Assembly (NCBI GenBank): GCA_037074765.1
Contig: JBAMDO010000181.1
Coordinates: forward strand, 186,001-250,000
Direction: 5' to 3'
DNA from: Mansonella perstans
Lineage: Eukaryota > Nematoda > Chromadorea > Rhabditida > Onchocercidae
Length of the DNA stretch: 64,000 nt
The notes beneath the pieces were generated by a model. It was not told the origin of the DNA. It saw nothing but the letters and a program-made list of their open reading frames with translations, and searched no databases. Every line of letters starts with the position of its first letter. Position 1 is the stretch's first letter. The position numbers and the translations under genes are program-made. Of the stretch, positions 62,301 through 64,000 are shown piece after piece.

Positions 62301-64000
62301 TATTTTGAATTGGATTTAACTGTATATCCACAGATTCCTGCGAAGAATCCGGACCTGACGTTACAGAACTTGTTTTTGAGTGATCATATTCAGCAAACTT
62401 TTCAGATTCATCTTCTTCAACGTTATATTCTTCATAATCTGATTTCATATCTTCCTTGTCAACCAAATTCTTGTGGATAGGCAATTTTGTTTGAAGTTTC
62501 TGTGTTGCCTGAAGATTGCCGAATGCTTCTTCAGCCATGCACGAAACACGTGCTATATGCTCCAATTCGTCTTCAGTCAGTTCAAACAGAGATTCTTTGT
62601 TTGTGACAAACTTTTGAACATCCATTTCCTTTTCAGCTATATTAGCAACGCTTGTAACATCTTCCCGTTCCTCCTCATATTCCGTTCTCGGGCCATTTGA
62701 TAATAGATTCGTCCGTGTCTCATCAAAAATTTTAGAAGTAACGTAGGCAGATGGTGACGAATTCAGAATGCGGGTTGCAAATGCATCATCAAGTGAAATT
62801 CCGTCAATAGTTGCATTGCTGATCGCATCCATAGGATTTGACATATCTTCATTCAGAACATTTTCCTCATTTTGCATTGTGCTATTTACATGGATTATAT
62901 CTTGTTCGAACATCGAAGTTTCGTTTTCATTTGAAATTATTTCCATAACTGATGCTGTTTTTCCGTTCGACAAAATATTTGTATTTTCATTTGCGTTAGA
63001 TGACAAAGTATTTTGAATTGGATTTAACTGTATATCCACAGATTCCTGCGAAGAATCCGGACCTGACGTTACAGAACTTGTTTTTGAGTGATCATATTCA
63101 GCAAACTTTTCAGATTCATCTTCTTCAACGTTATATTCTTCATAATCTGATTTCATATCTTCCTTGTCAACCAAATTCTTGTGGATAGGCAATTTTGTTT
63201 GAAGTTTCTGTGTTGCCTGAAGATTGCCGAATGCTTCTTCAGCCATGCACGAAACACGTGCTATATGCTCCAATTCGTCTTCAGTCAGTTCAAACAGAGA
63301 TTCTTTGTTTGTGACAAACTTTTGAACATCCATTTCCTTTTCAGCTATATTAGCAACGCTTGTAACATCTTCCCGTTCCTCCTCATATTCCGTTCTCGGG
63401 CCATTTGATAATAGATTCGTCCGTGTCTCATCAAAAATTTTAGAAGTAACGTAGGCAGATGGTGACGAATTCAGAATGCGGGTTGCAAATGCATCATCAA
63501 GTGAAATTCCGTCAATAGTTGCATTGCTGATCGCATCCATAGGATTTGACATATCTTCATTCAGAACATTTTCCTCATTTTGCATTGTGCTATTTACATG
63601 GATTATATCTTGTTCGAACATCGAAGTTTCGTTTTCATTTGAAATTATTTCCATAACTGATGCTGTTTTTCCGTTCGACAAAATATTTGTATTTTCATTT
63701 GCGTTAGATGACAAAGTATTTTGAATTGGATTTAACTGTATATCCACAGATTCCTGCGAAGAATCCGGACCTGACGTTACAGAACTTGTTTTTGAGTGAT
63801 CATATTCAGCAAACTTTTCAGATTCATCTTCTTCAACGTTATATTCTTCATAATCTGATTTCATATCTTCCTTGTCAACCAAATTCTTGTGGATAGGCAA
63901 TTTTGTTTGAAGTTTCTGTGTTGCCTGAAGATTGCCGAATGCTTCTTCAGCCATGCACGAAACACGTGCTATATGCTCCAATTCGTCTTCAGTCAGTTCA
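32926..64000 (-). CDS. cla-1: clarinet/CLA-1-like active-zone scaffold (RIM/Piccolo-type PDZ-C2), 5' end beyond the window
   Basis: A single phase-consistent chain of about 34 exons: 58178-64000+, 57614-57929, 57190-57251, 53974-57023, 52466-52798, 52126-52307, 51456-51709, 51013-51278, 50709-50840, 50142-50557, 49754-49910, 49602-49648, 49300-49373, 49080-49194, 48915-49016, 48690-48803, 48459-48602, 48107-48257, 47801-47926, 47467-47657, 46826-46982, 46323-46521, 45952-46081, 40215-42804, 37981-38003, 36466-36558, 36116-36266, 35751-35864, 35026-35134, 34581-34773, 34012-34175, 33696-33877, 33278-33421 and 32926-33077. The product is long, acidic and disordered, with repeats in front of one PDZ and one C2 domain. 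This is the layout of C. elegans CLA-1, a presynaptic scaffold organising vesicle clusters and release sites. A plain RIM or Piccolo ortholog is less likely because the N-terminal half is repetitive and I see no zinc finger in the window. Short isoforms starting near 42.8 kb are probable. Confidence 0.72.
33278..34175 (-). other. cla-1: C2 domain of the cla-1-like protein (three exons)
   Basis: Exons 34012-34175, 33696-33877 and 33278-33421. The fold is read from GYLNIALAYNRSTSILMVTV, NPFVKVYLLPGRR, KRRTKFVPNSSNPIWDQTLE, YLEFTVWDYDRLNTNNALG, and a closing TSRWYPLHSAD. This matches the RIM C2A order (L-x-V-x-V-L-x-A-K-x-L; NP-F/Y-VK-V/I-Y; K-R-R-T-K; NP-x-W-x-Q). The loop-1 acidic residues typical of Ca2+-binding C2 domains are missing (ACRQYCNVTFYP), so Ca2+-independent function is likely, as known for RIM C2 domains. 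Confidence 0.85.
34581..34773 (-). other. cla-1: PDZ-C2 linker exon
   Basis: Reads YLKELLTDETFDHSQKSEAP followed by a Pro/Ser-rich stretch to HVSCIQQ. The phases (2 in, 0 out) fit the PDZ exon before and the C2 exon after. The acceptor ACAAAAG is non-canonical in lacking a pyrimidine tract. An alternative acceptor just upstream would read the other frame (TPQKVFKRTFNRRNIRSL) but exits through a donor that does not match the C2 exon phase. Confidence 0.55.
35026..36266 (-). other. cla-1: PDZ domain of the cla-1-like protein (three exons)
   Basis: Exons 36116-36266, 35751-35864 and 35026-35134. Strand 1 is IKKILLTRKY. The carboxylate-binding loop reads IGVGVIGGKK (RIM-type, G-V-G-V rather than G-L-G-F), then AFVSAVNRRKARETLGEIEE, GDRVLEWNGVLLTGKTFEEV and QVIAASRGEIEVVVAR. 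GD-x-VLEWNG-x-x-L-x-G-x-T-F-E-E-V is a signature shared with RIM PDZ domains, which bind C-termini of ELKS and Ca2+ channels. The partner here is an inference. Confidence 0.88.
36466..36558 (-). other. cla-1: candidate 93-nt exon upstream of the PDZ domain
   Basis: Phase 0 in and 0 out: acceptor CACAAAAG after a T-rich tract, donor ATT|GTAATC. It encodes KPRNVGVGLRNLTALKFRRP and VDYYNSNIYI. The phase-0 exit matches the next exon (VKEPTGSQWK). It is included because it keeps the frame and is protein-like. It may be a cassette exon or a false positive. Confidence 0.4.
37927..38003 (-). other. cla-1: candidate phase-converting or alternative terminal exon
   Basis: Acceptor TTAATTAG, phase 1 entry as needed by the 40215 donor. 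It reads EFEEDDGGVYVQNGVLKIQI then SIPKK and stop TAA at 37927, overlapping an AATAAA. Spliced internally at GGA|GTTTAT (exon 37981-38003) it exits in phase 0 toward the PDZ exons; read through, it gives an isoform without PDZ and C2. Confidence 0.4.
38004..40214 (-). other. cla-1: intron of the cla-1-like gene
   Basis: About 2.2 kb of AT-rich sequence after the donor TACG|GTAATG at 40214. I see no convincing exon, RNA gene or repeat in it. Confidence 0.45.
40215..42804 (-). other. cla-1: large Tyr/Ser/Pro-rich exon of the cla-1-like gene
   Basis: A 2590-nt exon: acceptor GTTTACAG, phase 0, DDVQCFTSLEMGRRKLPSIP; donor in phase 1 after QRSMRPQHYG. The product is low-complexity and disordered: Ser/Thr-rich start, a basic helical patch (VLLKKELKEVLERRRESLEA then CEIEANQRQYIVHRM), a DRQLREHGRRLKNRF segment, then several hundred residues rich in Tyr, Asn, Pro and Arg (YGNYYRD, RSNYPYYIPYS). 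The Arg/Tyr-rich composition resembles regions that drive phase separation in active-zone scaffolds (inference). The internal Met of EMGRRKLP is a plausible start for short isoforms. Confidence 0.85.
42805..45951 (-). other. cla-1: 3.1-kb intron, possible internal promoter of short isoforms
   Basis: The longest intron seen in the gene, immediately upstream of the exon from which a short PDZ/C2 isoform could start. It contains a CA-rich microsatellite at about 44437-44520. Two small plus-strand ORFs at 44645-44987 are not convincing. Promoter activity is inferred from position only. Confidence 0.35.
44437..44520. repeat. interrupted (CA)n microsatellite
   Basis: ACACAC/CATACACAC-rich stretch including an uninterrupted run of about nine CA units near 44502-44520. 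Confidence 0.9.
45952..49910 (-). other. cla-1: cluster of thirteen small exons of the cla-1-like gene
   Basis: Exons at 49754-49910, 49602-49648, 49300-49373, 49080-49194, 48915-49016, 48690-48803, 48459-48602, 48107-48257, 47801-47926, 47467-47657, 46826-46982, 46323-46521 and 45952-46081. All are joined by AG acceptors and GT donors whose phases agree one after another, which is the main evidence since no domain is present. Products are acidic and disordered (TDDDSDVETGPSSDEDDYPD, EKEQQQQEAFGKAVLQQIQ, SGDYYNQLQKRQDE). Many exons have symmetric phases, so cassette skipping would keep the frame. Confidence 0.7.
50142..52798 (-). other. cla-1: exons with degenerate RIM-like helix motifs
   Basis: Exons 52466-52798, 52126-52307, 51456-51709, 51013-51278, 50709-50840 and 50142-50557. 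Three carry the recurring motif: LSEEERQKIMAVMASAE (about 51560-51610), LSPAERNQISVMEAAESEE (about 51083-51143) and LSPSERNQILVTMKAAQEE (about 50754-50812). Others are a polyGln stretch (QQAQQQQQPQ) and an amphipathic segment (FGSLSRLAGDAFRGAKQATE). Exon 50142-50557 is strongly acidic (DYGSVDFDYTYGDDR). Confidence 0.75.
52799..53973 (-). other. cla-1: intron with simple-sequence tract
   Basis: Carries four 32-bp tandem units and a poly-T/C tract of about 100 bp (53150-53366), described separately. The donor is placed at CCAG|GTTTCG (53974); a stronger-looking donor AAG|GTAATA at 54094 has the same phase. Confidence 0.6.
53150..53366. repeat. 32-bp tandem repeat plus poly-T/CTTT tract
   Basis: Four copies of AAGTAAATTTATAAGTAAAC plus CCCTTTTTTTTT run into about 95 bp of T-rich sequence with CTTT interruptions. 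On the coding (minus) strand it is an A/G-rich purine run. Confidence 0.95.
53974..57023 (-). other. cla-1: 3-kb acidic exon of the cla-1-like gene
   Basis: Acceptor TTTTCAG, phase 2 entry: QSIYKLPDMNDFELRERTHI, continuing about 1016 codons. The sequence is highly charged (Glu/Lys), predicted disordered with helical stretches. It carries five copies of the recurring motif: DFELRERTHIEGVIEKAEK (about 56944-57000), ISDAEMEHTLKIEEAM (about 56552-56599), LTDEELARFRLVNEQLKQM (about 55957-56013), LTDEELMQIQAVEQRAKQEE (about 55443-55502) and LTGEELEHITEVERNAIRQF (about 55283-55342). The 3' donor is uncertain (53974 or 54094); both leave phase 1. Read through, the frame stops at 53939. Confidence 0.85.
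57190..57929 (-). other. cla-1: two exons with an intron-split helix motif
   Basis: Exon 57614-57929 (LTKKKESQSVTEPESGSSR to LSNEERDHIEK) and exon 57190-57251 (VLSAVNRRSRSSQS to SRR). Splicing at the phase-0 junction restores LSNEERDHIEKVLSAVNRR, an excellent copy of the recurring motif. The unspliced reading (KVCFTAINATILSKN then stop) also resembles it weakly. The acceptor TTCCAG|TTTAAC and the upstream donor GG|GTTAGG at 58178 keep the frame. Confidence 0.8.
58178..64000 (-). other. cla-1: giant repeat-bearing exon of the cla-1-like gene, runs off the window
   Basis: An open frame of at least 1940 codons. The first 1490 or so (right part) are the 236-residue tandem repeat; the remaining 440 or so (58178-59520) are unique: MDCFNDKPHRENGSRQ..., a Cys pair (SCKCNEIIEDE), a basic region (YKKMTRNFRFSQKTSHRGRF) and a helical stretch (AERITEQVAELAAVELGNFF). 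The protein is acidic, with no stop and no intron signal inside the array. The read-through stop at 58084 lies past the chosen donor (58178). The ATG at 63981 is merely the first in the window, not the start of the protein. Confidence 0.88.
59521..64000 (-). repeat. cla-1: 708-bp (236-codon) coding tandem array, at least 6.3 copies
   Basis: The period is exactly 708 bp, for example ACCTGACGTTACAGAACTTG at 59521, 60229 and every 708 bp after. Translated copies are identical throughout, and where I compared the DNA directly I saw no difference. The unit is in frame (3 x 236) with no stop. It contains one helix motif LTEDELEHIARVSCMAEEAF (first copy about 59689-59748), an acidic patch (MKSDYEEYNVEEDESE) and Asn/Ser-rich linkers (NANENTNILSNG). 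The left boundary is sharp (SSVTSG|MDCFND); the right end lies outside the window, so copy number is unknown. Confidence 0.97.

Noticed and set aside
59641..63896. Three plus-strand ORFs (75, 82 and 62 codons) repeated six times every 708 bp
   Set aside because: They are antisense shadows of the minus-strand coding array; their repetition simply follows the unit.
1..64000. CRISPR arrays, tRNA or rRNA genes, bacterial operons
   Set aside because: No spaced palindromic repeats, no cloverleaf-like sequence noticed by eye, and the gene structure is eukaryotic. A tRNA scan could not be run, so a missed tRNA is possible.

Overview
The window looks like AT-rich nuclear DNA of a nematode, probably a spirurid/filarial worm. 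The grounds are short exons joined by introns with TTTTCAG-like acceptors, a RIM/Piccolo-like gene with the layout of the nematode active-zone protein clarinet (CLA-1), and typical nematode amine-receptor and apyrase genes. No bacterial, viral or CRISPR feature was seen. Every multi-exon model below was built by hand: I translated the exons, checked that splice phases agree across each junction, and compared the products with families I know.

Layout. About 1-4700 is mostly non-coding, with one possible orphan exon and a 22-bp minisatellite. At 4744-9625 (+) lies an NDRG-family alpha/beta-hydrolase-fold gene whose 5' end is unresolved. At 11614-15701 (-) lies a complete nine-exon membrane nucleoside diphosphatase of the ENTPD4/7 (Golgi) type; a decayed mariner transposase copy sits antisense in its sixth intron. 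At 16984-19389 (-) is a nine-exon gene for a protein of about 348 residues that I could not assign. At 19.4-24.1 kb I see no gene. At 24115-28418 (+) is a biogenic-amine-type GPCR that seems to use two GC-AG introns. From 28.4 to 32.9 kb is the convergent interval before the large gene.

The right half, about 32926 to beyond 64000 (-), is one very large gene, interpreted as a cla-1/clarinet ortholog. From its 5' side it has a perfect 708-bp (236-codon) tandem array that runs off the window, then a 3-kb acidic disordered exon, some twenty small phase-consistent exons, a 2.6-kb Tyr/Ser/Pro-rich exon, and finally a RIM-like PDZ domain and C2 domain. A short helix motif (L-T/S-x-E-E-x-x-x-I-x-x-V-x-x-x-A), resembling the Rab-binding helix at the N-terminus of RIM/rabphilin-type proteins, recurs through the whole protein, including once in each 236-residue repeat. 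This iterated motif and the homogenised array are the most notable features of the window.

The genes do not form an operon: strands alternate and spacing is wide. The GPCR and the active-zone protein are both neuronal in type and are convergent neighbours, but I infer no functional link from that.
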